Of a stretch of DNA of 48,378 bases, positions 29,396 through 38,571 are shown in pieces; the stretch's first letter is position 1, and every line of letters starts with the position of its first letter. The stretch spans positions 1 to 48,378 of the forward strand of contig JAAYEC010000053.1 in NCBI GenBank assembly GCA_012728915.1, in the 5' to 3' direction. A program made the position numbers and the translations under genes. This DNA is from Deltaproteobacteria bacterium (GTDB taxonomy: Bacteria; Desulfobacterota; Syntrophia; Syntrophales; UBA2192). A model generated the notes under the pieces. The model ran no database searches. It was not told the origin of the DNA and saw nothing but the letters and a program-made list of their open reading frames with translations.

Positions 29396-29989
29396 CTACC
29401 GGTGATCGGGACGCTGGAAAAGCCGCCAGTCCACCAGTTCACAGATCGTGTGCGACACGACGATGTGAACCTCCTGCACACGGGGGGTGACGTTGGAGGG
29501 CACGTTGATGTGATGGTCCGAAATCATTCCCACCGTGCCGCCATCGCGTCCCGTGAATCCGATCGTGACAAGTCCCATCTTCTTGGCCGCCTCGAGGGCC
29601 CGGATGACATTCGGGGAGCCGCCGCTGGTGCTGAACCCCCACGCGATATCGCCTTCCTGTCCGAGGGCCCGGATCTGCTTGGAGAAGACGTCTGCGAAGT
29701 CGTAGTCGTTGCCGATGCTCGTGAGCACCGATGTGTCCGTTGTCAGGGCGATGGCCGGCAGGGGCGGCCGCTCGATGAGGAAGCGGTTCACGAATTCGCC
29801 CGCGATGTGCTGGGCATCCGCCGCGCTTCCGCCGTTTCCGAAGAGCAGGACCTTGTTGCCCTTTTTGAGGGCCTCGGTGATCGAATCGACGACGCGGGCG
29901 ATCTTCCCGATGTTGTCCCGCAGAAAGGCCTCCTTGACCTGGATGCTCTCGCGGAAGATACGCCTGATGATATCGTCGATGTTCTCCAC
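29396..29989 (-). CDS. gmhA: Phosphoheptose isomerase (sedoheptulose-7-phosphate isomerase)
   Basis: 197 residues, an SIS-fold enzyme. LLFGNGGSAADAQHIAGEFVNRF (~49-71) is the substrate-binding hallmark, followed by ALTTDTSVLTSIGNDY, GFSTSGGSPNVIRALE and the C-terminal QEVHIVVSHTICELVD. It makes D-glycero-D-manno-heptose 7-phosphate, the first step to ADP-heptose for LPS core. It starts with GTG at 29989, with AAGGGG upstream, and is the first gene of an operon with grpE (26-bp gap) and dnaK. No other heptose gene is in the window. Confidence 0.94.
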   Translation of the reverse strand: MENIDDIIRRIFRESIQVKEAFLRDNIGKIARVVDSITEALKKGNKVLLFGNGGSAADAQHIAGEFVNRFLIERPPLPAIALTTDTSVLTSIGNDYDFADVFSKQIRALGQEGDIAWGFSTSGGSPNVIRALEAAKKMGLVTIGFTGRDGGTVGMISDHHINVPSNVTPRVQEVHIVVSHTICELVDWRLFQRPDHR

Positions 29990-30113
29990 CCGGGACCCCT
30001 TGTGGAAACCCGAGCGACTCCCCGCCTTGGCCCGGGGGGAGGCCGCCCTTATGATGCCGATTTAAAAAGGATTTGTTCCCTGACGCCCGGAGCCCTCAGC
30101 GTCTTCGCCCTGC

Positions 30114-30142
30114 AATTTAGGCATCGGCCCCGGCGATGTCAA
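30114..30142 (-). promoter_or_regulatory. Sigma-70 promoter of gmhA-grpE-dnaK
   Basis: On the minus strand TTGACA (30137-30142), 17 bp, TAAATT (30114-30119), 125 bp before gmhA. No CIRCE operator or sigma-32-type boxes are recognised, so heat control is not evident. Confidence 0.6.
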
Positions 30143-30192
30143 GAAAACCGGGGAGACAATAGGATAAATCTCCATTTCCATTCTTTTCCGAG

Positions 30193-30224
30193 CTTCCTAT
30201 CTTCATAACTTCATCACTTCGATA
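30193..30224. repeat. Octamer tandem repeat (CTTCATAA-type x4)
   Basis: Four 8-mers: cttcctat, cttcataa, cttcatca, cttcgata, in the 283-bp gap between nrdD (3' end) and gmhA (5' end). No matching inverted arm is seen. The rest of the gap holds the gmhA promoter. Confidence 0.65.
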
Positions 30225-30272
30225 ACAGAAGGGCATCGGCGTGGGAAAGTGGCGAAACGAATAGAATGGATT

Positions 30273-32345
30273 TCACCGGAGGGACTCGGTGCGGTGCGTG
30301 TCCCGAAGCTCGGCGAGCTTCCCGCGGTTCAGGCGGGAGGTGTGCGTCAGGTACCCGCCGACGCGGCTGATCCCCTCCACGCGAGTCGATCCGCAGTCGG
30401 AGCAGGAAGGCCTGATGCCCCGGGTCGTCTGCCGGCAGGTGGGGCATACGGTGAACTCGGGCGAAAAGACGATCTGGCTGCCGGTCGTTTCCCGAAACAT
30501 CCTTTTCACGAACCGGGCGAGCGTCTCGGCCGGCGGCCTGGATTCGCCAAGCCAGACCGACGAGACCGCATTGCCCTCGATGACAGGATGAAAGAGCCCT
30601 TCGCTCGCGATCCGGGGAAACGGATCGGCCTTCGCGGCGATGTTGAATTGGGTCGAGTTGGTGTAGTAGAGCTCGCCCCGCGCGATGTCGCCCCGCACGA
30701 AGCGCCCCGACAGGGGAGAGTGATACTTGAGGTCGAGTCGGGCGAACCGGTAGGCGGTGCTCTCGGCGGGGCTCTGCTCGAGGATGAACCGCAGGTTGTG
30801 CTTCCTGCCGAGCCTGGCCGCCACCTTCTGGATGTGGCCGAGGACGTCGAGACCGAACCCGATCGCCTTCTCGCCTTCATGGAGCTGGAGTCCCCGGTGC
30901 GCCTGCACGAGCTCGTTGAGCCCTACCACGCCGATCAGATGGGTGGCCCGCTCCAGTCTCAGATAGGGCGAGCCCTCGCAGTCCATGGACAGCAGTGCCA
31001 GGGGACCCCCGTCGCCGAAGGCAAGCAGCCTTTCGATGAACTGCCGCTTCTGGGCGTGGGCCTTTGCGACGAGTTCCATGCGCTCCGAGATGAGCGAGAA
31101 GAGGTTCGCGTCGTCGCCTCCGGCTAGATAGCCCAGGCGAGGCAGGTTGAGCGTCACGTTCTGGATGGAGGCGTACCGCATCTGCCAGGGCTTGAGGGCG
31201 TCCTGCCGGGCGAGGCGGTCGTTCTCGAAGTCCAGGCGGCAGCAGCGCAGGATCTTGTGGGTTCCGCCGCGGTCGAGGAGGAAATGGGGATTTCCCTTCT
31301 CGGCGGCCACGCCGCAGACGTGCAGGAGGAATTCCTCGTGGCCGGGCGCCCGGAAGAAGTCCTCGGTGATCCGCAGCAGGGGCTTCGGGAAGAAGAACGG
31401 GCTCCCGAGGGCATCCCCGCCCCTGTAGATTTCAAACAGGGCCCGGGCGAACCGCTGGGCGTCCTTCTCGTAATCCCCGTACGGCCTGCCCGTGAACTCC
31501 CCCCCCGGCCCGATGGCGGGCACGCCGCGCAGGTGCCGGGGGACCTCCCAGGCGATTCCGATTTCCGTGAAAATGGCCTGTCCGCCCCGCGAGACGGCCA
31601 GCTGTGAGAATTCGAAGACGAGCATCTGGGCGAGCTGCTCGATGTCACGGTCCGAAAGGTCCGCCAGGTAGGGGGCGAAAAAGACGTTTACCGCATCCCA
31701 GCCGATCGTTCCCGAGAAGCACCCCTGCAGGACGGCACTGTAGCGCACCATGTGGGCCAACAGCACCTCGGCATGCCGGGCCGGCTTCGAGGCCGAGAAG
31801 GTGTTCGGCAGGGAGATGCCGAATTTCTTGACGAACTCCAGCGTCTGGCTCGAGCTGTAGGGCCTGTCGACGTAGCCCAGGTCATGCAGGTGGATGTCGC
31901 CCCTCGCGTGTGCGTCGCCGACCTCGGGGGAGAAGACGGCGTGCAGGGCGTACTCTTTCTTGATGCCCTCGGCGAGGATCAGGTTCGACGCCTCGGGACC
32001 GTGGGGAAGGTTGGCGTTCTCCTTGTTCCGGTGGAGGATGAGCTGGCTGACGTCGTAGAGCGGGAAGCCCAGCCGCATGTGCATGCTGCGCGCCTGCTCG
32101 AGGCCCCGCTCCATCAGCTTTGCGTCGACGAGCTCGCGGATCAGCGGGGCCGTGAGATGCGTGAGGCCCGAGGCCATGATCTGCTTTTCCACATCGAGGC
32201 TGATCGCTTCGGCCGTGCCGGCATCGACATCGGTTTCCAGCATGAGGGCGTCGACGATGCGCCTGCGGTCCCAGCGGACGATCTCCTCGTGGGAGGTCCG
32301 GACGAAGAGCGTGATGTCGGTTGTTTCCTTCGCGGCCACGCACAT
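30273..32345 (-). CDS. nrdD: Anaerobic ribonucleoside-triphosphate reductase (class III)
   Basis: 690 residues. An N-terminal ATP-cone-like region (~10-95) precedes the ten-stranded barrel, which includes HLHDLGYVDRPY near 150. The C-terminal zinc site is CPTC...CSDC (~632-651). The glycyl-radical motif reads RVGGYL at 661-666 (radical Gly664), where RVCGYL is more usual. It reduces NTPs to dNTPs without oxygen, after activation by NrdG, whose gene is not in the window. The ATG at 32345 has its AAGGA immediately adjacent; GTG at 32339 gives better spacing. The promoter is at 32367-32395. Confidence 0.95.
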   Translation of the reverse strand: MCVAAKETTDITLFVRTSHEEIVRWDRRRIVDALMLETDVDAGTAEAISLDVEKQIMASGLTHLTAPLIRELVDAKLMERGLEQARSMHMRLGFPLYDVSQLILHRNKENANLPHGPEASNLILAEGIKKEYALHAVFSPEVGDAHARGDIHLHDLGYVDRPYSSSQTLEFVKKFGISLPNTFSASKPARHAEVLLAHMVRYSAVLQGCFSGTIGWDAVNVFFAPYLADLSDRDIEQLAQMLVFEFSQLAVSRGGQAIFTEIGIAWEVPRHLRGVPAIGPGGEFTGRPYGDYEKDAQRFARALFEIYRGGDALGSPFFFPKPLLRITEDFFRAPGHEEFLLHVCGVAAEKGNPHFLLDRGGTHKILRCCRLDFENDRLARQDALKPWQMRYASIQNVTLNLPRLGYLAGGDDANLFSLISERMELVAKAHAQKRQFIERLLAFGDGGPLALLSMDCEGSPYLRLERATHLIGVVGLNELVQAHRGLQLHEGEKAIGFGLDVLGHIQKVAARLGRKHNLRFILEQSPAESTAYRFARLDLKYHSPLSGRFVRGDIARGELYYTNSTQFNIAAKADPFPRIASEGLFHPVIEGNAVSSVWLGESRPPAETLARFVKRMFRETTGSQIVFSPEFTVCPTCRQTTRGIRPSCSDCGSTRVEGISRVGGYLTHTSRLNRGKLAELRDTHRTESLR

Positions 32346-32366
32346 TCCTTTCAGAAGAAGGAAACC

Positions 32367-32395
32367 CTTTTAACAGCTTGAAGGGGGGCTGTCAA
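32367..32395 (-). promoter_or_regulatory. Sigma-70 promoter of nrdD
   Basis: On the minus strand TTGACA (32390-32395), 17 bp, TAAAAG (32367-32372), about 22 bases before the start codon. No NrdR-box pair is recognised. Confidence 0.55.
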
Positions 32396-32448
32396 TTGTG
32401 GGGGCAGGGGGCAGGGAGGGCAGGGTGAGGCCCCCGTTTTTCCATCCG

Positions 32449-33867
32449 TCAGATATTCGTTTTCGATTGTCCTGCGAGGGAATCCAGCGCCTTTTCGGCG
32501 GCCCTGGCCATGGCCTCGTCGTGGTCGTGGGTGAGGGCGAAGACCCGGAAGTGAACCACCCGTGCCGGGATGAAGCGGTAGAGGTCCACGAGGGGTTCCG
32601 GGGAGGTGGTCCCCGTGGAGGGGTTGTAGATGTTGATCCGCCTGTTCTCTTCCGTGATCGGATTGAGGGGCCGCGGATCCTGTGTGGCCAGATCGACACG
32701 GAACGGCTTCCTCCGCAGTTCGCGGGGGAGGTGCCTTCGAATCTCGTCCTCGTAGTCCTTTTCGCCCGAGAACCGTATGCCCCGGGGCAGCTCGTCGACG
32801 GACAGCTCCGTGACGAAGGACATCTTCCACTTGACCTCCCGGTTGTGGAGCTTTTCCCACTCCCGCCCGAGCCTCCTCTTCAGCGGATCCCCGTCCCTGG
32901 GCCAGCGCTGGACGTTCCGGAAAAGAGTCCACTCGTCGCACTCGAGGTAGTCGCCGAGGGACTTCGAGGGGTCCCCGGGGAGCAGCAGGTTCATGGTGTC
33001 GCGGAAGATCTCCTGCAGGTGCAGGTCGAGGGCCCGCGTGGTGCGGTGGTAGTAAACGTTGCGGTAGAGGTTGAGCCTCGCATTGAGGAAACGCGACAGG
33101 GCCGAGATGCCCGCCTGGTGCAGGGTGATCCCCTGCTCGGTGAAGAACGTGTAGAAGCGCAGACGGGAGATGTCCACCATGTCCAGCGAAAAGCCCGTCA
33201 TGAACGCATCACGCTGGACGTAATCCAGGTTGTCGGCCGTGTAGATCCCCGAAAAGAGCTGCCGCAGAAGCTCCAGCCATCGCGGCTGCCCCGCGCCTCT
33301 CCCCCCCGGCATCTTGATGAGATAGGCGATATGCGCCGGGTCGACAGCTTCGCCTCTTGCGAAGGGGCCCGTGGGACTGCGCTTCAAGGCGGCAATCGTT
33401 CCGGCCAGTTTTTTCGTGATGATCTTCTGACCCAGGTCTTCGTGGGTCAGGCCATAGCTGTCCAGGTAGTGATCGTCGAAGAAATGGCCGAAGGGGCCGT
33501 GCCCCACGTCGTGCAGGAGCCCCGCGAGCCGGCCCGTCTCTTCGACAAGACTGGCCGACGGGACGTCGGGGCAGACACTCTTGAGGCTGGGGTAGAGATG
33601 CCGACAGAATTCCCCCGCCATGTGCATGGTTCCCAGGGAGTGCTGGAAACGGGTGTGCTCGGCGGCGGGATAGACCCAGCGCGCGCTCTGGAGCTGGTGA
33701 ATCCGCCGGAGCCGCTGGAGCCAGGGCGTGTCGAGGAGGTCCCTCTCGGTCTTTTCCCCGGGGCAGGCGGGATCGGGGACGGTGAACCACGCGTACTGGT
33801 GGATGGGATCGGCGATGAGCGCCTTCCCCGTGTAAACCTTCGCGAATGAGCGACCCTTCTGACCCAT
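32449..33867 (-). CDS. HD-domain phosphohydrolase (dNTPase/SAMHD1-like)
   Basis: 472 residues. The HD metal site is visible in order: H in HTRFQHSLG (~78), HD in GLLHDVGHGPFGHFFDDH (~129-146) and a later D in YTADNLDYVQRD (~235). This order matches deoxynucleotide triphosphohydrolases related to SAMHD1 and archaeal homologues. The likely reaction is dNTP to deoxynucleoside plus triphosphate, though other nucleotides are possible. The ATG at 33867 is preferred to a TTG twelve codons earlier. It is the last gene of the purD-purH-purE-tsaC run and sits directly before nrdD, a context fitting dNTP pool control. Confidence 0.88.
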   Translation of the reverse strand: MGQKGRSFAKVYTGKALIADPIHQYAWFTVPDPACPGEKTERDLLDTPWLQRLRRIHQLQSARWVYPAAEHTRFQHSLGTMHMAGEFCRHLYPSLKSVCPDVPSASLVEETGRLAGLLHDVGHGPFGHFFDDHYLDSYGLTHEDLGQKIITKKLAGTIAALKRSPTGPFARGEAVDPAHIAYLIKMPGGRGAGQPRWLELLRQLFSGIYTADNLDYVQRDAFMTGFSLDMVDISRLRFYTFFTEQGITLHQAGISALSRFLNARLNLYRNVYYHRTTRALDLHLQEIFRDTMNLLLPGDPSKSLGDYLECDEWTLFRNVQRWPRDGDPLKRRLGREWEKLHNREVKWKMSFVTELSVDELPRGIRFSGEKDYEDEIRRHLPRELRRKPFRVDLATQDPRPLNPITEENRRINIYNPSTGTTSPEPLVDLYRFIPARVVHFRVFALTHDHDEAMARAAEKALDSLAGQSKTNI

Positions 33868-33981
33868 GCCCGTTTTTCTATCGGAAATCGGCCGAATCTT
33901 CAACGGATAATCGGCGCACAGCGGGAACCTTCCCTGACATCGAAGTCGTGCCCGCTGAACGGAGGCCGGGTGCCCGCCGGG

Positions 33982-34632
33982 TCAGCCGCCACGCGCGGCC
34001 TTCTCCAGCGTATCCCGGATGAGAGAGGCGGGGATCACCCCTTCCCGCAGGATCCTGGCGGCGGAGCCGGCGGCATCCACGATGGTCGAGCCTTTCCCGC
34101 CCGGCGTCGATCCCCCGTCGACAAGTCCGTCGATTTTTCCTCCGAGCTGGGAGAGCACATCCGCCGCGGTTGAACACTCCGGCGCGCCGGAGAGGTTTGC
34201 GCTCGTGGCGGTCAACGGCCCTCCGAGCCTCCGCGACAGCTCTCTTGCAATCGGGTGGCCGGTGAGGCGGATGCCGATCGTCCCGCTGCCGGCCGTGAGT
34301 TTCGGCGAGACGGCCGGCGAGGCCCTGAACAGGATCGTAACGGGTCCGGGCCAGAAACGGTCCATGAGGGTCCTTCCCTCCGCGGAAATGTCCGCCGCAA
34401 AGACCTCCAGGTGTTTCCGCTCGCCGATTACGACAAGGATCGGGTGATGGAAGTCCCGGCCCTTCACGTCGAAGATCTTCCCGATGGCCGCCTCGTTGCG
34501 CGCGTCGGCCCCCAGGCCGTAGAAGGTCTCCGTCGGGAAACCGATGACGCCGCCGCGTTTCAGGATCGCCACGGCCTCATCGATCTTGTCCGCCTCGAGT
34601 TTCTCGGGATTGATTTTGATGATGGTGGACAT
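33982..34632 (-). CDS. tsaC: L-threonylcarbamoyladenylate synthase (TsaC/YrdC/Sua5 family)
   Basis: 216 residues with the YrdC fold. The KRGGVIGFPTETFYGLGADA block (~25-44), WPGPVTILFRA (~93-103), IGIRLTGHPIARELSRRLGG and TATSANLSGAPE are diagnostic. It makes threonylcarbamoyl-AMP for the t6A37 modification of ANN-decoding tRNAs. The length fits a TsaC without the extra Sua5 domain. The ATG at 34632 is chosen; a longer reading to 34665 would run into a heptamer element. It follows purE after 107 bp. Confidence 0.95.
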   Translation of the reverse strand: MSTIIKINPEKLEADKIDEAVAILKRGGVIGFPTETFYGLGADARNEAAIGKIFDVKGRDFHHPILVVIGERKHLEVFAADISAEGRTLMDRFWPGPVTILFRASPAVSPKLTAGSGTIGIRLTGHPIARELSRRLGGPLTATSANLSGAPECSTAADVLSQLGGKIDGLVDGGSTPGGKGSTIVDAAGSAARILREGVIPASLIRDTLEKAARGG

Positions 34633-34645
34633 GGCAAAAGGAGAT

Positions 34646-34735
34646 GGCCAAAGGCTTAGGGCCAAGGGCTAAAGGCAGGGGAAGTCAACTCACACTCTTT
34701 CCTTGCCGTAAGCCCTTTGCCCTTCGCCTTACGCC
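34646..34735. repeat. Heptamer palindromic element, 5+5 units
   Basis: The left arm is ggccaaa, ggcttag, ggccaag, ggctaaa, ggcaggg (34646-34680). The right arm is ccttgcc, gtaagcc, ctttgcc, cttcgcc, ttacgcc (34701-34735). The right arm is the inverse of a GGCNNAA array and the loop is 20 bases. The right end, CGCCTGCTTTA, meets the purE stop codon (34740-34742). The element fills the purE-tsaC gap. Confidence 0.85.
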
Positions 34736-34739
34736 TGCT

Positions 34740-35246
34740 TTATAAGCATTCCAGCTTCCTGTGCTTCTCCTCCACGTCGCGGGCCATCTGCTCGGCGTGC
34801 TGCTGCAGCTTCTTCCGCAGCGCGGCGTCGTTCAGGGCGAGGATGCGTGCGGCCATGAGGGCGGCGTTGCGGGCGCCCGCCTTTCCGATCGCCATGGTGG
34901 CCACGGGGATCCCCCCGGGCATCTGCACCGTGGAGAGCAGCGCATCGAGGCCGCCCAGCGAGGTGGCGTCGATGGGCACGCCGATCACGGGAAGCCGGGT
35001 CAGCGAGGCAATCACCCCGGCCAGGTGGGCCGCCGCGCCGGCCCCCACGATCAGGACCTTGACGCCGCGGGACTCGGCCTTCAGGGCGAACTCCTTCGTC
35101 CGCTCCGGCGTGCGGTGCGCCGAGGTGAGGTAGAGCTCGTAGGGGATGCCGAACTTCTTGAGAGCCTCCAGGGCCTCCTTCATGATCGGAAGGTCCGAGT
35201 CGCTCCCCATCAGCACGCTTACCAGAACGTCGCTTTTCTTTTCCAT
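34740..35246 (-). CDS. purE: N5-carboxyaminoimidazole ribonucleotide mutase
   Basis: 168 residues. VSVLMGSDSDLPIMKEALEA (~9-28), LTSAHRTPERTKEFA (~40-54) and the GAGAAAHLAGVIAS block (~68-81) are the class I PurE signature. It shifts the carboxyl group to form CAIR in purine synthesis, which normally also needs PurK; purK is not in the window. The ATG at 35246 with GGAG upstream gives the standard length. Confidence 0.96.
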   Translation of the reverse strand: MEKKSDVLVSVLMGSDSDLPIMKEALEALKKFGIPYELYLTSAHRTPERTKEFALKAESRGVKVLIVGAGAAAHLAGVIASLTRLPVIGVPIDATSLGGLDALLSTVQMPGGIPVATMAIGKAGARNAALMAARILALNDAALRKKLQQHAEQMARDVEEKHRKLECL

Positions 35247-35265
35247 CAGCCCGCTCCGTTCTGTT

Positions 35266-35345
35266 GGCTCAAGGAAAGGGCTAACGGCAAATGGCGGAGA
35301 AGACAAGGATCTTCACCATAAGCCTTATGCCCTTAGCCTTTCGCC
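35266..35345. repeat. Heptamer palindromic element
   Basis: The left arm is ggctcaa, ggaaag (one base short), ggctaac, ggcaaat, ggcggag (35266-35299). The right arm is ataagcc, ttatgcc, cttagcc, tttcgcc (35318-35345). The right end, CGCCTGTTTTAA, runs into the purH stop codon at 35350-35352. The element fills the purH-purE gap. Confidence 0.8.
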
Positions 35346-35349
35346 TGTT

Positions 35350-36915
<1,566 letters not shown>

Positions 36916-36940
36916 TCGTTGCCCCTCTTGTTTTCGATTC

Positions 36941-37017
36941 AGAAGGTGGGAAGGTAAGAGGGTGAGAGGGGAAGAAAGAAAAACGCTTCCAACCTTCTCA
37001 CCTTCTCAACCTCTCAT
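36941..37017. repeat. Octamer palindromic element, 4+4 units
   Basis: The left arm is agaaggtg, ggaaggta, agagggtg, agagggga (36941-36972). The right arm is cttccaac, cttctcac, cttctcaa, cctctcat (36986-37017), inverse of a GAGAAGGT array, with a 13-base loop. The purD stop codon (37014-37016) lies inside the right arm. The element fills the purD-purH gap. Confidence 0.82.
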
Positions 37018-38342
37018 CGTCTTCTTAAGTGCTGCATGTGGTCGATGCGCCGCTGGATCAGCGCCTTCGTGCCGATGTCGGGCCTGTGATCGACGGGTCC
37101 CTTCACGGCCGAGATGGCGCCCTCGGCGATCCTCTCGGCCTCGTCGAGGCTCTCGGCGATGCCCACGACGCCGATGGCGCGAGAGGAGGTCATGTAGAGC
37201 CCGTCGGCCTTTCGGTCAACCGATGCGTAGTAGAGCCTCGCGGAACCCGTGCCGCCCACGTCGATCCTGGCCGACGTGGATTTCGCGTCAGGGTGGTCCT
37301 TGGGAAGGCCGTAGGCCTTCGGTACGATATACTTGCAGACGGTGGCCTTCTTCTCGAACTCCACGGGGAGCCGGTCCAGCGTCCCGTTTACGACAGCGCG
37401 GCAGAGCTCCACGAAATCCGTCTTGAGAAGCGGCAGGATGTTCATCGCCTCGGGATCCCCGAAGCGCGCGTTGTACTCGACGAGCCGCACGCCGTCGCGG
37501 GTGATGAGGAAGCCGCCGTACATGATTCCCCTGTAGTAGTCGCCCGTCTCCCTGTGGATGGCCTCGGCCACCTTCTGCGTGATGGCGAGTCCCTCGGCCA
37601 CGTCCTCGGGCCGCATGAAGGGCAGGCAGTGATCCGCATCCGAGTAGGAGCCCATGCCGCCGGTATTGGGGCCCTTGTCGTCCACGAAGCGACGCTTGTG
37701 ATCCTGCACGGGCGGGGTGGCCACGACGGTCTTCCCATCGCAGATACACTGCAGGGAGAACTCTTCCCCGTCGAGCTTTTCCTCGATGAGCACGACGGGG
37801 TGCTCCCGCAGGACCTCCCTGCAGTAGTCTAAGGCCTCCGCTTTCGTCTGGAAGTGATCGCCCTGCACCTTCACGCCCTTTCCGCCGGTCAGCCCGTCCG
37901 GCTTCACGACGACGCCGGGCAACTCCTCGAGGAACGACGCAATGCCGTCGAGCGAGGTGAACGTTGCGTAACGCGGGTTGCCCGGGATGCCGTACTTGCG
38001 CACCAGGTTCCGCGTGAAGGATTTCGACGTCTCGAGCTGTGCAAGCCTTCTCTTGGGACCCACGGCGGGAATGCCCGCGGCGGTGAGCGCGTCGACGACC
38101 CCCAGGTTCAGGGGATCCTCGGGCCCGATGAAGGCGAACTCGCAGCCGTTGGTTTTGGCGAAGGCCATGATCGCCGGAAGGTCCTCGTAGGGCCCGACGA
38201 GGCACTTCGACGACAGGGCCGCAATCCCGGGGTTGTTGGTTTTCATGCAGGAAAACAGCTTCGGATCATGGCCGGAGCGCATGATCGCCTCGGCGATCGC
38301 ATGCTCCCGGGCTCCGTTTCCGACCAGCAGCACCCCCGGCAT
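37014..38342 (-). CDS. purD: Phosphoribosylamine-glycine ligase
   Basis: 442 residues, an ATP-grasp enzyme. VLLVGNGAREHAIAEAI (N-terminal GAR synthetase domain), FAFIGPEDPLNLGVVDAL (~68-85), PGVVVKPDGLTGGKGVKV (~134-151) and MYGGFLITRDGVRLVEYNAR-FGDPE (~283-307, metal/ATP residues) are diagnostic. It joins glycine to phosphoribosylamine in purine synthesis. The ATG at 38342 has AGGAGG eight bases upstream. It is the first gene of the purine operon with promoter 38421-38449. The C-terminal RRR and stop are encoded at the edge of an octamer repeat. Confidence 0.97.
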   Translation of the reverse strand: MPGVLLVGNGAREHAIAEAIMRSGHDPKLFSCMKTNNPGIAALSSKCLVGPYEDLPAIMAFAKTNGCEFAFIGPEDPLNLGVVDALTAAGIPAVGPKRRLAQLETSKSFTRNLVRKYGIPGNPRYATFTSLDGIASFLEELPGVVVKPDGLTGGKGVKVQGDHFQTKAEALDYCREVLREHPVVLIEEKLDGEEFSLQCICDGKTVVATPPVQDHKRRFVDDKGPNTGGMGSYSDADHCLPFMRPEDVAEGLAITQKVAEAIHRETGDYYRGIMYGGFLITRDGVRLVEYNARFGDPEAMNILPLLKTDFVELCRAVVNGTLDRLPVEFEKKATVCKYIVPKAYGLPKDHPDAKSTSARIDVGGTGSARLYYASVDRKADGLYMTSSRAIGVVGIAESLDEAERIAEGAISAVKGPVDHRPDIGTKALIQRRIDHMQHLRRR

Positions 38343-38420
38343 GAAACACCTCCTCGCGGCCCCCTGTCGACCGCGGAAATCCTTGAATATAAAGGGAAAA
38401 TATTCAGAAAGATGGGCAGC

Positions 38421-38449
38421 ATCATAGCGGAAAAGGGGCGTCAAGTCAA
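38421..38449 (-). promoter_or_regulatory. Strong sigma-70 promoter of the purine operon
   Basis: On the minus strand TTGACT (38444-38449), 17 bp, TATGAT (38421-38426), about 70 bases before the purD ATG. No purine riboswitch fold or PUR box is recognised in the leader. Confidence 0.7.
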
Positions 38450-38483
38450 CGGATTCCGACGGTATGCAGCGCGATGCCCCTCC

Positions 38484-38512
38484 TTGACTTTTGAGCTTTT
38501 GTCCGGTACAGT
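38484..38512 (+). promoter_or_regulatory. Sigma-70 promoter of the CNNM/CBS gene pair
   Basis: TTGACT (38484-38489), 17 bp, TACAGT (38507-38512), about 60 bases before the TTG start at 38572. It diverges from the purine promoter, whose -35 is 34 bp away. Confidence 0.6.
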
Positions 38513-38571
38513 CGGCCCGTCGTTAACCCGTTGAATCCCCTGAATCATTTCTAGCCCGGGTACGCGAGCGC

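Noticed and set aside
32401-32441. A hairpin with T-run after the HD gene, GGGGGC/GCCCCC followed by GTTTTT
   Set aside because: The T-run is on the plus strand while both flanking genes are on the minus strand, so it is not a terminator for them. No plus-strand transcript is expected there.
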